Source of the DNA: CAMAUF01 sp046152925
Lineage (GTDB): Bacteria > Chloroflexota > Dehalococcoidia > Tepidiformales > Tepidiformaceae
Direction: 5' to 3'
Length of the DNA: 64,000 nt
NCBI GenBank assembly: GCA_046152925.1
Contig: JBJXFX010000040.1
Coordinates: 1-64,000, forward strand
Shown here: piece after piece, positions 8,524 through 15,977 of the stretch
Layout of the letters: each line of letters opens with the position of its first letter
Numbering within the stretch: the first letter of the stretch is position 1
Translations under genes and position numbers: made by a program
Notes under the pieces: model-generated
The model's input: the letters and a program-made list of their open reading frames with translations, nothing else
What the model was told of the DNA's origin: nothing
The model's database searches: none

Positions 8524-9402
8524 ATGGGCGAAGCCGCAGCACTGATCGCCGCGTTTAGCTGGTCCGCGTCGAGCGTCGCGATGACATCGCTCGCGGCGCG
8601 CGTCTCGCCCGCGGCGATCAGCACGATTCGCCTTTTGATCGCCTCGTTGGCGATGCCGGTCATCCTGGTCGCGGCAGGACAGACAGGCGACCTCGCCGAT
8701 GCCCCAGCCTCAGCAGTCTGGGCGATGGTCGGCAGTGGCATCCTCGCGTATGCGATTGGCGACACGCTCTACATCGCGGCGCTGGCGCGGCTCGGGATCC
8801 AGCGGGCGTTCACGGTGACGATGACGCTATTCATCCTGCTGAGCGTGGCCGGCGGCATCCTCCTGCTCGATGAACGCTTCCGTTGGTACCAGGTGATTGG
8901 CGCGCTGCTCGTCGGCTCGGGGATCCTGTTCATCGTGCGGAGCCGGACAGGCGCGTCCAGCGCCGCCCCGCGGCTCGACCGCGTGGGCTTCCTCATGGTG
9001 GCGGGCGTTGGGGTGACGTGGGCTGCGGCGACGCTCTGGTTGGCCGATGCGCGGGCCGGGCTGGGCGCGATCCCCGCCTCGGCGATCCGAACGCCGGCGG
9101 GAGCCGTGGGGATGCTCGCCTTCATGCTCGTTTTTCAGCCGGCCGACCTGAAGGCAGCGGTCACCAACCGGGGCGTGGTCGTTGCACTGGCGTCATTGGG
9201 CATGCTCAGCACGGTCTTTGGGAGCCTGCTTTATGTCTACGCAATCGGCGAGGCGGGCGCGGGCCGGACGACGGTGCTCAACGCGACCTCACCGCTGTTG
9301 GCGCTCCCGCTTTCGGTGATCTTCCTGAAGGAACGGGTGACGCGGCGGACGATTGCGGGGACCGCTCTGGCCGTCGGCGGCATCGTCTTGGTGGTCGTGT
9401 GA
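8524..9402 (+). CDS. EamA/DMT-family membrane transporter
   Basis: A 292-residue protein with about ten hydrophobic helices arranged as two EamA repeats (roughly residues 1-140 and 150-292). It is characteristic of drug/metabolite transporters that export amino acids, nucleosides or other small metabolites. The conserved end-of-repeat pattern is visible twice: LLDERFRWYQVIGALLVGSG in repeat 1 and FLKERVTRRTIAGTALAVGG in repeat 2. The start is the ATG directly behind a TAATGA box, with no Shine-Dalgarno. Substrate unknown. The following 150 bp has no gene except a possible short upstream frame at 9512. Confidence 0.9.
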   Translation: MGEAAALIAAFSWSASSVAMTSLAARVSPAAISTIRLLIASLAMPVILVAAGQTGDLADAPASAVWAMVGSGILAYAIGDTLYIAALARLGIQRAFTVTMTLFILLSVAGGILLLDERFRWYQVIGALLVGSGILFIVRSRTGASSAAPRLDRVGFLMVAGVGVTWAAATLWLADARAGLGAIPASAIRTPAGAVGMLAFMLVFQPADLKAAVTNRGVVVALASLGMLSTVFGSLLYVYAIGEAGAGRTTVLNATSPLLALPLSVIFLKERVTRRTIAGTALAVGGIVLVVV

Positions 9403-9560
9403 CGGAAAAGTGACAAGGCAACGCGCTCGACTGGCCCGTCCACCCTTTGTTCACTAGACATCCACCGTTGTCACTCTCGTTTCGCCACCAGTTAGGGGGT
9501 ACAACAGAAGCATGACGCGCCCCCAGTCATACGAATCCGACGCCAAGGGAGGGCGCTCTG

Positions 9561-9755
9561 ATGTCCACGGAACCTACGATTATCTGTGTCTGGTGTAACC
9601 GAGTGATGGAATGGGGCCAACGAGGCATTAACTATGCCGTTTGCGACCCCTGCGAGCCGTCTGCGGTGAACGCGATCAGCCTGAACGAAGTCGACGCTCG
9701 CGGCCAGGTGCTGGCCTTCCGGCCTCGCGAACCGCGCATCGCGGCGCTGGGCTAA
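9561..9755 (+). CDS. Small zinc-ribbon-like protein, 64 aa
   Basis: A 64-residue protein whose first half carries two CxxC knuckles (C9, C12 and C28, C31) separated by 15 residues, the usual spacing for a structural zinc site. The rest has no recognisable domain. An AAGGGAGGG Shine-Dalgarno about 10 nt upstream supports the ATG at 9561. A 28-codon frame starting at 9512 overlaps this start in another frame and could act as a leader peptide. Function unknown; a small nucleic-acid or protein-binding regulator is one possibility. Confidence 0.7.
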   Translation: MSTEPTIICVWCNRVMEWGQRGINYAVCDPCEPSAVNAISLNEVDARGQVLAFRPREPRIAALG

Positions 9756-9904
9756 ACGCGGCCGGCCGCTGCCCCCCGGTGGCCAACGCGTAACCAACGG
9801 CTCTCCAACCAGAGCCCCGAGAGCGAGATCACACCCAAGGTAAGGCGCGTAGCGGGCGGTTGGTGACAGCCGCAGCGCCCGTCACAACCGCGACACCGGT
9901 CGGC

Positions 9905-9929
9905 GGGCCGGTCGAATTTCGGCCGGTCC
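9905..9929. terminator. 10-bp hairpin between convergent genes
   Basis: Arms 9905-9914 and 9920-9929 pair over 10 bp (two G-U wobbles) around a 5-nt AATTT loop. It sits in the 195-bp gap between the convergent zinc-ribbon and cysteine synthase genes. There is no U-run, so it is a weak terminator candidate. The rest of 9756-9950 holds no gene that I can support. Confidence 0.35.
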
Positions 9930-9950
9930 GCTCCCACTGGCAACCAGCGG

Positions 9951-10895
9951 CTACCACCAGATCTTCGACTCGACGCCTTCGGGCTGGTCGTCCCAATCGA
10001 CGGTCCAGAGGTTGGACGAGAGGTATTTCCAGCCACCATCGGCCAAGAGGCAGACGATGTGCTGCTCGCCGGTGAGCCGCTCGCTCGCCTTGACGGCGGC
10101 CCGGACGACGCTCCCGCAGCTGACGCCGACGAAAAGGCCTTCGCGCTGCGTTAGCTCCTTAGCCATCGCGAACGAACTCTTGGAGTCGACCACGATTTTT
10201 CCGTCGAGCACTGACTCGTCGAAAATCTCGGGAATAAACCCGTCTTCGAGCGCGCGCAGGCCCTGGACCATGTCGCCGGGGTGCGGCGCCGCGGCGATGA
10301 CCTTGAGCCCGGGCTTGGTGTCTTTGAGGTAGCGCCCCGTGCCGGTCAGCGTGCCGCCTGTCCCGAGGCCGGCGACGAAGGCGGTGGTCTCCGGCAGGTC
10401 ACGGAGGATCTCGGGACCGGTGGTCTCGTAGTGGGCGCGCGGGTTGGCTTCGTTCCCGTATTGATACGGGAAGTAGTACTTGCCGGGGTTCGCGGCGACG
10501 ACCTCTTTCGCATGAGCGATCGCCCCGTTGGAGCCGAGGTCGCCAGGGGTAGAGATGATGTCGGCGCCGAACGCGCGGAGCAGCTGGGTGCGCTCGGCGG
10601 AGACGTTTTCGGGCATCACACAGACGACCCGGTAGCCTTTGACGCGGCCGATCATGGCGAGGCCGATGCCGGTGTTGCCAGAGGTCGGCTCGAGGATGGT
10701 GTCGCCGGGCTTGAGGTCGCCGCGCTGTTCGGCGGCCTCGATCATGTACTTGGCGATGCGGTCTTTGACGGAGCCGGTCGGGTTTTGGCCTTCGAGCTTG
10801 GCGTAGATGTGGACATCGGGCCGCGGCGCGAGCGAGCGGAGTTCGACCAGAGGGGTGTTGCCGATCAGTTCGAGGATCGAACGATAAAGAGCCAT
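9951..10895 (-). CDS. cysM: Cysteine synthase (O-acetylserine/O-phosphoserine sulfhydrylase), PLP-dependent
   Basis: A 314-residue fold-type II PLP enzyme that makes L-cysteine from an activated serine and sulfide or thiosulfate. NTPLVEL is at the N-terminus, the PLP lysine is K44 in TGSVKDR, the substrate loop TSGNTG is at 71-76 and the phosphate-binding GTGGTLTG loop is present. The VDWDDQPEGVESKIWW tail is unusual. CysM versus CysK is not certain; the length and the SVKDR context favour CysM. I use the ATG at 10895 because it directly precedes the family's N-terminal ILELIGNTPL; the longer open frame upstream is antisense to the methyltransferase gene. Confidence 0.92.
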   Translation of the reverse strand: MALYRSILELIGNTPLVELRSLAPRPDVHIYAKLEGQNPTGSVKDRIAKYMIEAAEQRGDLKPGDTILEPTSGNTGIGLAMIGRVKGYRVVCVMPENVSAERTQLLRAFGADIISTPGDLGSNGAIAHAKEVVAANPGKYYFPYQYGNEANPRAHYETTGPEILRDLPETTAFVAGLGTGGTLTGTGRYLKDTKPGLKVIAAAPHPGDMVQGLRALEDGFIPEIFDESVLDGKIVVDSKSSFAMAKELTQREGLFVGVSCGSVVRAAVKASERLTGEQHIVCLLADGGWKYLSSNLWTVDWDDQPEGVESKIWW

Positions 10896-11030
10896 CGCGG
10901 GACCACCGGGAGTCAGACTTGTCTGGCCGCCGAGGGCGAGCCGCCCTCCGATTGTGACACAGGCCCGGCGGCGCCGCACGGAGAGCGGGCGTTGGGCCTG
11001 AGATGGGGCGCGCCTAGCCGCGCGCGCCCG

Positions 11031-11036
11031 TAGAGT
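11031..11036 (+). promoter_or_regulatory. Putative -10 box (TAGAGT), leaderless start
   Basis: TAGAGT is followed by CCTCCC and then the ATG at 11043, so transcription would begin at or next to the start codon. There is no Shine-Dalgarno. The same hexamer and spacing occur before the Uma2 gene at 39074. Confidence 0.6.
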
Positions 11037-11042
11037 CCTCCC

Positions 11043-12590
11043 ATGGCGAAGCCCCGAAAGCCGCTCCCCAATGCGCCAGCCGCCGAGTCCGCGGCGCCCG
11101 ACATCCAGCGGAATTACGACGAGATCCCATACCCCACGCATCCCAACGATTCCGCCCAACCCGACCGGATGGCGGTCGTCGCGACGCTCCGCGGGCTGAA
11201 ACCGGCGCCCGTCGGCCGCTGCCGCGTCCTCGAGGTGGGCTGCGGCGATGGCAGCAACCTCCTCTCGATCGCAGCGATGCATCCGGGGAGCGAGTGCGTC
11301 GGGCTGGACCTCTCCGGCGAGGCGATCGCGCGCGGCCTTGCGCTGGCGGCGGAGGCCGGCATCGCGAACGTGCGGCTGATCGCCGCCGACCTACGGCAGG
11401 TCGACGAGAGCTGGGGCTCGTTCGACTACATCATCGCCCACGGCCTCTACTCGTGGGTCCCGCCCGACGTGCGGCGCGCGCTCCTCCAGCTCATCCGGGG
11501 ACGCCTGAGCGAGCAGGGGGTCGCCCTCGTGAGCTACAACGCGATGCCGGGCGGACACTTCCGGCGCGGCCTGCGCGAGATGATGTTCTTCCACCTGCGC
11601 GAGACCGAGGCGCCGCAGGAGCGCGTCGACGAGGCCAAGGCCCTGATGCAGCTCGTGACGGCGGCCGAGCTCCCGGGCCTGAACGGCTTCCAGGCGATGC
11701 TCGCCGAACAGGCGCAGCTGATCGCCGAGCGGACCGACGCCGACCTCTTCCACGACGAGCTCTCGCCGATCAACGAGTCGTTTTACTTCACGGAGTTCCT
11801 GCGGCGCACGGGCGAATACGGGCTGCAGTACGTGGGCGAAGCCGAATGGTTCACCACGAACGTCGAGCGGGCGGGGCCGTTGGTGGCGCAAGCGCTCGCC
11901 CCGCTCGCCGAGGCCGACCCGATCCTCAAGGAGCAGTATCTCGACTTCGTCACCTGCCGGATGTTCCGGAAGACGCTGCTCTGCCGGAGCGAGGCCGAGC
12001 TGCACTGGAATCCGGAGGCGCGCGACATCGCGGGCTTCTGGGCGAGCTCCGACGCCGTCGCCGAAGCGCCAGACGCCGACGGGCGCCAGCGCTTTGCGAG
12101 CGCGGCGGCGGGAACGCTAACCACCGCCGACGTACGCGCACGGGCGGTGATGGCCGGCTTGCAAGCGGCCCAGCCGGGCGCGGTTGCGTTCTCAGCGCTC
12201 GTCGACGCCGCGATGGCCGCGAGCGCCGAAGAAAGCCGCTTCAAGTGCGCGACGCACGTGGCGAACTTCCTCGTCAGCGCCTATGGGGCGGGCGTCATCG
12301 AGCTGTTTACGCAGCCACCACACCTCGTGCGGGCGCCTGGCGAGCGGCCGATTGCGAGCCCGCTGGCGCGGGCGCAAACCTCGCGCGGGGACGACCTGAC
12401 GACGCTTCGCCACACCGAGGTGGCGGTTAGCGACGCCGTGGGCAAGGCGCTGATTGGCCTGCTAGATGGCACGCGCGACCGGGCCGAGCTGCTCGCGGCG
12501 CTCCAGGCCGGCCCGGCGCCGGAAGAGACCGCTGAGCATCTGGAGTCCAAGCTCCGCGAACTCGGCCTCCTCGGCTTGCTGTTGGGCTAA
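11043..12590 (+). CDS. SAM-dependent methyltransferase with methyltransferase regulatory domain
   Basis: A 515-residue protein. It has a class I Rossmann methyltransferase domain (motif I VLEVGCGDGSN at about 62-72, then GLDLSGEAI) whose N-terminus carries the NYDEIPYPTHP segment. A middle regulatory domain of the MethyTransf_Reg type follows (about 220-310, with HDELSPINESFYF) and then a winged-helix-like C-terminal part. This architecture is common in uncharacterised bacterial methyltransferases, often linked to protein or small-molecule modification. Divergent from cysM across 147 bp. The start is the ATG behind the TAGAGT box. Confidence 0.87.
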   Translation: MAKPRKPLPNAPAAESAAPDIQRNYDEIPYPTHPNDSAQPDRMAVVATLRGLKPAPVGRCRVLEVGCGDGSNLLSIAAMHPGSECVGLDLSGEAIARGLALAAEAGIANVRLIAADLRQVDESWGSFDYIIAHGLYSWVPPDVRRALLQLIRGRLSEQGVALVSYNAMPGGHFRRGLREMMFFHLRETEAPQERVDEAKALMQLVTAAELPGLNGFQAMLAEQAQLIAERTDADLFHDELSPINESFYFTEFLRRTGEYGLQYVGEAEWFTTNVERAGPLVAQALAPLAEADPILKEQYLDFVTCRMFRKTLLCRSEAELHWNPEARDIAGFWASSDAVAEAPDADGRQRFASAAAGTLTTADVRARAVMAGLQAAQPGAVAFSALVDAAMAASAEESRFKCATHVANFLVSAYGAGVIELFTQPPHLVRAPGERPIASPLARAQTSRGDDLTTLRHTEVAVSDAVGKALIGLLDGTRDRAELLAALQAGPAPEETAEHLESKLRELGLLGLLLG

Positions 12591-12679
12591 CGGCCGGCGG
12601 GGGCCGCGGTAGGTAAACGCGGGCCTGACAGTGGCATGGCACAATCGCCGGCGGATCAAACTGGCGGGAGAAACGGAGC

Positions 12680-13675
12680 ATGCGCCGCGCTTCACAAGCG
12701 ACCCTCGTCCTCGGCCTGGCGGGCATTGTCGTCGCGTGGCTGAGCCTTGGCGCCGAGACATCGCGCTCGGCGGACCCGCTCGCGCCGGTGGTCGGCCGGA
12801 TGGACCCAACGCTCGGCGCCGCGATTGAGGCGGCGGAGGTCGGTGGCGGCGTCTCGGCACAGACGATTTTCGGGGACGACGACCGCACGCTCGTCACCGA
12901 CACGACCCGCTGGCCGTTCCGGACCGTGGTCCAAGTCGTGCTATTCGACGCGGACGCCGAGCCGGTCGGCACCTGTTCCGGCATCCTGCTGAGCCCAGAC
13001 GCCGTCCTCACCGCCGCGCACTGCGTATGGGACGACGAGGCGGAGGACTTCTTCGCAGGATTCCTGGTGATCCCGGGGTTCGATGGGACGAACTCACCGT
13101 TCGGGCGAGGCGTCGCCGTCGACTCGATCATGATCCCGCAGGGCTGGCTCGGCGCCGATGGGCGGCCCTATGACTTCGCGATCATGCGTACGGCGAAGCC
13201 CTTTCCTGCGGAAGTTGGGCCGTTTGTCAGTTTGACGTGGGTGCCAGACGGCTTCTACGCGGACACGAACTACCTGCTCATGACGGCCGGCTACCCCGGG
13301 GATAAGCCCTTCGGGACGCAGTGGTCGATCGTTGGCCCCGCCGAAACCGTCTCGGCGACCTTCTTTTCCACGACAATCGACGCCGTAGCGGGGCAGTCAG
13401 GGTCGCCGCTCTTCCTGATCAATCAAGAGCGGACGCAGTTCGCGGTCGTCGGCGTTGTCACCTTGAGCGGCGAGCGCGCGAACCGTGCCGTGCGGATGCA
13501 CAAATCGCACATCGCCGCCGCCGTCGACTACTGCGGTTCGCTGGGTTGCACGCTGAAGACGGCCGACCTCGAGGCCTCTCCACCGCCCACTCCGACCGCG
13601 ACAGCGACGCCGACGCGAACACCGGCCGCGACACCGGGAATCCGTGCGCGCGTCCCCGCCGTCGGGCGAGATTAG
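12680..13675 (+). CDS. Secreted trypsin-like serine protease with Thr-Pro tail
   Basis: A 331-residue exported protease of the chymotrypsin clan. An N-terminal hydrophobic segment (residues 5-24) is a signal peptide or anchor. The catalytic triad can be read as H114 (TAAHC), D165 (PYDFAIM) and S240 (GQSGSP). The final 45 or so residues form a Thr/Pro/Ala linker with TPTATATPTRTP repeats, like the low-complexity linkers of two other exported proteins in this window. That tail may span the cell wall or be glycosylated. GGAGAAACGGAG upstream acts as Shine-Dalgarno. It ends 2 bp from the convergent prs gene. Confidence 0.9.
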   Translation: MRRASQATLVLGLAGIVVAWLSLGAETSRSADPLAPVVGRMDPTLGAAIEAAEVGGGVSAQTIFGDDDRTLVTDTTRWPFRTVVQVVLFDADAEPVGTCSGILLSPDAVLTAAHCVWDDEAEDFFAGFLVIPGFDGTNSPFGRGVAVDSIMIPQGWLGADGRPYDFAIMRTAKPFPAEVGPFVSLTWVPDGFYADTNYLLMTAGYPGDKPFGTQWSIVGPAETVSATFFSTTIDAVAGQSGSPLFLINQERTQFAVVGVVTLSGERANRAVRMHKSHIAAAVDYCGSLGCTLKTADLEASPPPTPTATATPTRTPAATPGIRARVPAVGRD

Positions 13676-13677
13676 CC

Positions 13678-14619
13678 TTACTGGAAGAGCGCGCCGACCG
13701 ACTGTCCGGAGTGGATGCGCGAGATAGCATCGCCGAACTGGGCGGCGACCGGGATGATGCGGAGGTTCTCGGGGCGGCGCGAGTCCGGCAGCGGGATCGA
13801 GTCGGTGATCACCACCTCGCGCGGCGCGAGCGCGTTCAGCCGCTCGACCGCCGAGCCGCTGAAAATGGCGTGGTAACAGCTGATGATGATCTCTTGGGCG
13901 CCGTGCTGCCGGAGGGCCTGAACAGCGGAGACGATCGTGCCGCCCGTGAGGATCTCGTCGTCCAAAATAAGGCAGTTCTTGCCGCTGGCGTCGCCGATCA
14001 CATGCATGGCTTCCGCCTGCTCGTTGTTGCCCGTCCGGCGCTTGTCGATGATCGCGAGGGGGACATCGAGCCGGATTGCGAGGTCGCGCGCGCGCTTTTC
14101 TCCGCCTACATCGGTCGCGACGACGATGTAGTTGTCCAAGCGCTGCGCCTTGAAATAGGCGCTCACCGGATAAATCGCGTGGAGCTCATCGACCGGGATG
14201 TTGAAAAACCCTTGGATCTGGCCGGCGTGGAGGTCCATGGTCAGGACGCGGTCGGCGCCAGCCGTCTCGAGGAGGTTCGCGAGGAGCCGGGCGCTAATTG
14301 GGACGCGCGGCTGGTCCTTCTTGTCGCTGCGGCCGTAGGCGTAGTAGGGGATCACAGCGGTGATCCGGCCGGCAGAGGCGCGCTTTGCGGCGTCGATCAT
14401 GATGAGGAGTTCGATGATCGAAGTGTTCACCGGGCTCGTGAACGGCTGGACGATGAACACGTCGCGCTGGCGGATGTTGTCCTGGTACTGGACGAAGATG
14501 TTCTCGTTCGAAAATTCGAAGACGTCGACCTTGCCGAGCGGGACACCGACGCGGGAGGCGATCGCCTCCGCGAGCCTCGGGTGCGCGCGGCCGGTGAAGA
14601 TGGCGAGGTCGTTGTACAT
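13678..14619 (-). CDS. prs: Ribose-phosphate pyrophosphokinase (PRPP synthetase)
   Basis: A 313-residue enzyme that makes PRPP from ribose 5-phosphate and ATP for nucleotide, His and Trp synthesis. The class I signature runs through: FSNENIFVQ near the N-terminus, RDVFIVQ, the YYAYGRSDKKDQPR flexible loop, the metal-binding DLHAGQIQGFF, and the PRPP loop LILDDEILTGGTI. Length is normal. TACCAT lies 9 nt upstream of the ATG, so the leader would be only a few nucleotides. An inositol-phosphatase-family gene is upstream on the same strand. Confidence 0.96.
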   Translation of the reverse strand: MYNDLAIFTGRAHPRLAEAIASRVGVPLGKVDVFEFSNENIFVQYQDNIRQRDVFIVQPFTSPVNTSIIELLIMIDAAKRASAGRITAVIPYYAYGRSDKKDQPRVPISARLLANLLETAGADRVLTMDLHAGQIQGFFNIPVDELHAIYPVSAYFKAQRLDNYIVVATDVGGEKRARDLAIRLDVPLAIIDKRRTGNNEQAEAMHVIGDASGKNCLILDDEILTGGTIVSAVQALRQHGAQEIIISCYHAIFSGSAVERLNALAPREVVITDSIPLPDSRRPENLRIIPVAAQFGDAISRIHSGQSVGALFQ

Positions 14620-14646
14620 CGGAGCGCGATGGTAGCAGGGGAGGCA

Positions 14647-15450
14647 CTAAGACGCGTGCGCGCCGGCGCCCGCCAATAACGCGCGGAACGAAGGCCAGAT
14701 CGCGTCCCCCGAGGCGAGGAGCGCCGGCGGAAGGCCCGGGGCGACCTCGACGAACTCCGTCACGCCGCCCGCCTCGCGCACGATCAGCGCGCCCGCCGCA
14801 TAGTCCCAGGGGCCGAGCCCAGCCTCGAAATAGGCGTCCAGGCGGCCACAGGCGAGATAGCAGAGGTCCAGAGCTGCGCTGCCGCCGCGGCGAATATCGC
14901 GCACCTGCGGGAGCACACGCGCGACCACTTCGACCTGACGGCGGCGGCGGTCGGCGTCATAGCCGAACCCTGTCCCCGTCAACGCCACCCCGAGATTCGG
15001 CGGGCGGGAGACCTCGATGGGACGCCCGTCGAGGGTCGCGCCGCGGCCCCTGGCGGCGGCGAACAGCTCTCCGCGGGCGGCGTCGGCGACCACCGCGGCG
15101 AGCGCACCTTCGCTATCTTCGAGCCCGATGGAGACCGCGTAGGCCGGGATCCCATAGAGGAAGTTGGTCGTGCCATCGAGCGGGTCGATCACCCAGCGCA
15201 GCCCCGAGACGCCGTCACGCGCGCCGTCTTCCTCGCCGAGGATTGCGTCGCCAGGGCGTGCGGCCAGGATGCGTTCGACAATCAGCCGCTCGGAGGCGCG
15301 GTCCGCGTCGCTGACCATGTCGGTGAGCGACGACTTCGTCGCGACGCCACTGCGGGGGCGCCGCGCCCATTGGGCCAGGAGGTCGGCGGCCTCCAGCGCG
15401 ACAGCGGTCGCCAGGGCGAGAAGCGCGGCTGGGTCGTGTTGTTCGGGCAT
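14647..15450 (-). CDS. Inositol monophosphatase family phosphatase
   Basis: A 267-residue Mg2+-dependent phosphatase of the FIG superfamily. Metal-binding motifs are GEEDG (motif 1), WVIDPLDGTTNF (motif 2) and WDYAAGALIVREAGG (C-terminal motif). Members hydrolyse inositol-1-phosphate, fructose-1,6-bisphosphate, histidinol-phosphate or PAP; the exact substrate is not clear from sequence. Its start shares bases with the stop of the upstream Nudix gene (overlap at 15450), implying translational coupling, and prs lies 27 bp downstream, so Nudix, IMPase and prs may form one operon. Confidence 0.92.
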   Translation of the reverse strand: MPEQHDPAALLALATAVALEAADLLAQWARRPRSGVATKSSLTDMVSDADRASERLIVERILAARPGDAILGEEDGARDGVSGLRWVIDPLDGTTNFLYGIPAYAVSIGLEDSEGALAAVVADAARGELFAAARGRGATLDGRPIEVSRPPNLGVALTGTGFGYDADRRRRQVEVVARVLPQVRDIRRGGSAALDLCYLACGRLDAYFEAGLGPWDYAAGALIVREAGGVTEFVEVAPGLPPALLASGDAIWPSFRALLAGAGAHAS

Positions 15451-15977
15451 CAGCGAAGCGTACCCGGGGCGGCGCCGGGCGGCGCGCCGAGCGGGTCCCA
15501 GGCGGCGAGTACTTCATCAAGGAATTGCCGGATGTCCGCCGGGATGGGCGGTAGCGCGTCCGGCGCGAACCAGGCAGCTTCGACGACTTCGAAGCCGAGG
15601 CGCAGGGAAGGATCGCCAAGCAGTTCGCAGGCGTATCCGACGCGCAGGTGACCGTATGCGCCGGTGTTGGCGGCCAAGAGCCGCCCGGCGCGCACCCGGA
15701 GGCCGACCTCTTCACGGGTTTCGCGCTCTGCAGCGTGGCGGAGGTCTTCGCGCCAGCCCGCGTAGCCGCCAACGAGCGCCCACTCGCGGCGCCGGTAACT
15801 CTGACGGACGAGCAGGATGCGGCCTTCGGTATCGCGGATGACCGCGGCAACCCCGACAGGGCGCGATGGGAAGAGGACGCGCAGCGAGGCCCACTTGAGC
15901 GGGCGCGGAAGCCGGGTCCAGAGTCCCAAGAGGCCCCGCTCGAGCTGTTCGCGGTGGCCGCGGTTGAGGAGCCCCAT
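15450..15977 (-). CDS. Nudix hydrolase
   Basis: A 175-residue Nudix protein with an exact box, GYAGWRE then REtREEVGL (G-x5-E-x7-REUxEExGU), which binds Mg2+ and cleaves X-linked nucleoside diphosphates. A short hydrophilic N-terminal arm precedes the fold, and a WFAPDALPPIP segment closes it. The start is the ATG at 15977, since it lies 6 nt behind TACCGT; the frame is open further upstream but without support. It overlaps the IMPase gene and is divergent from the GGDEF-EAL gene. Substrate unknown. Confidence 0.88.
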   Translation of the reverse strand: MGLLNRGHREQLERGLLGLWTRLPRPLKWASLRVLFPSRPVGVAAVIRDTEGRILLVRQSYRRREWALVGGYAGWREDLRHAAERETREEVGLRVRAGRLLAANTGAYGHLRVGYACELLGDPSLRLGFEVVEAAWFAPDALPPIPADIRQFLDEVLAAWDPLGAPPGAAPGTLR

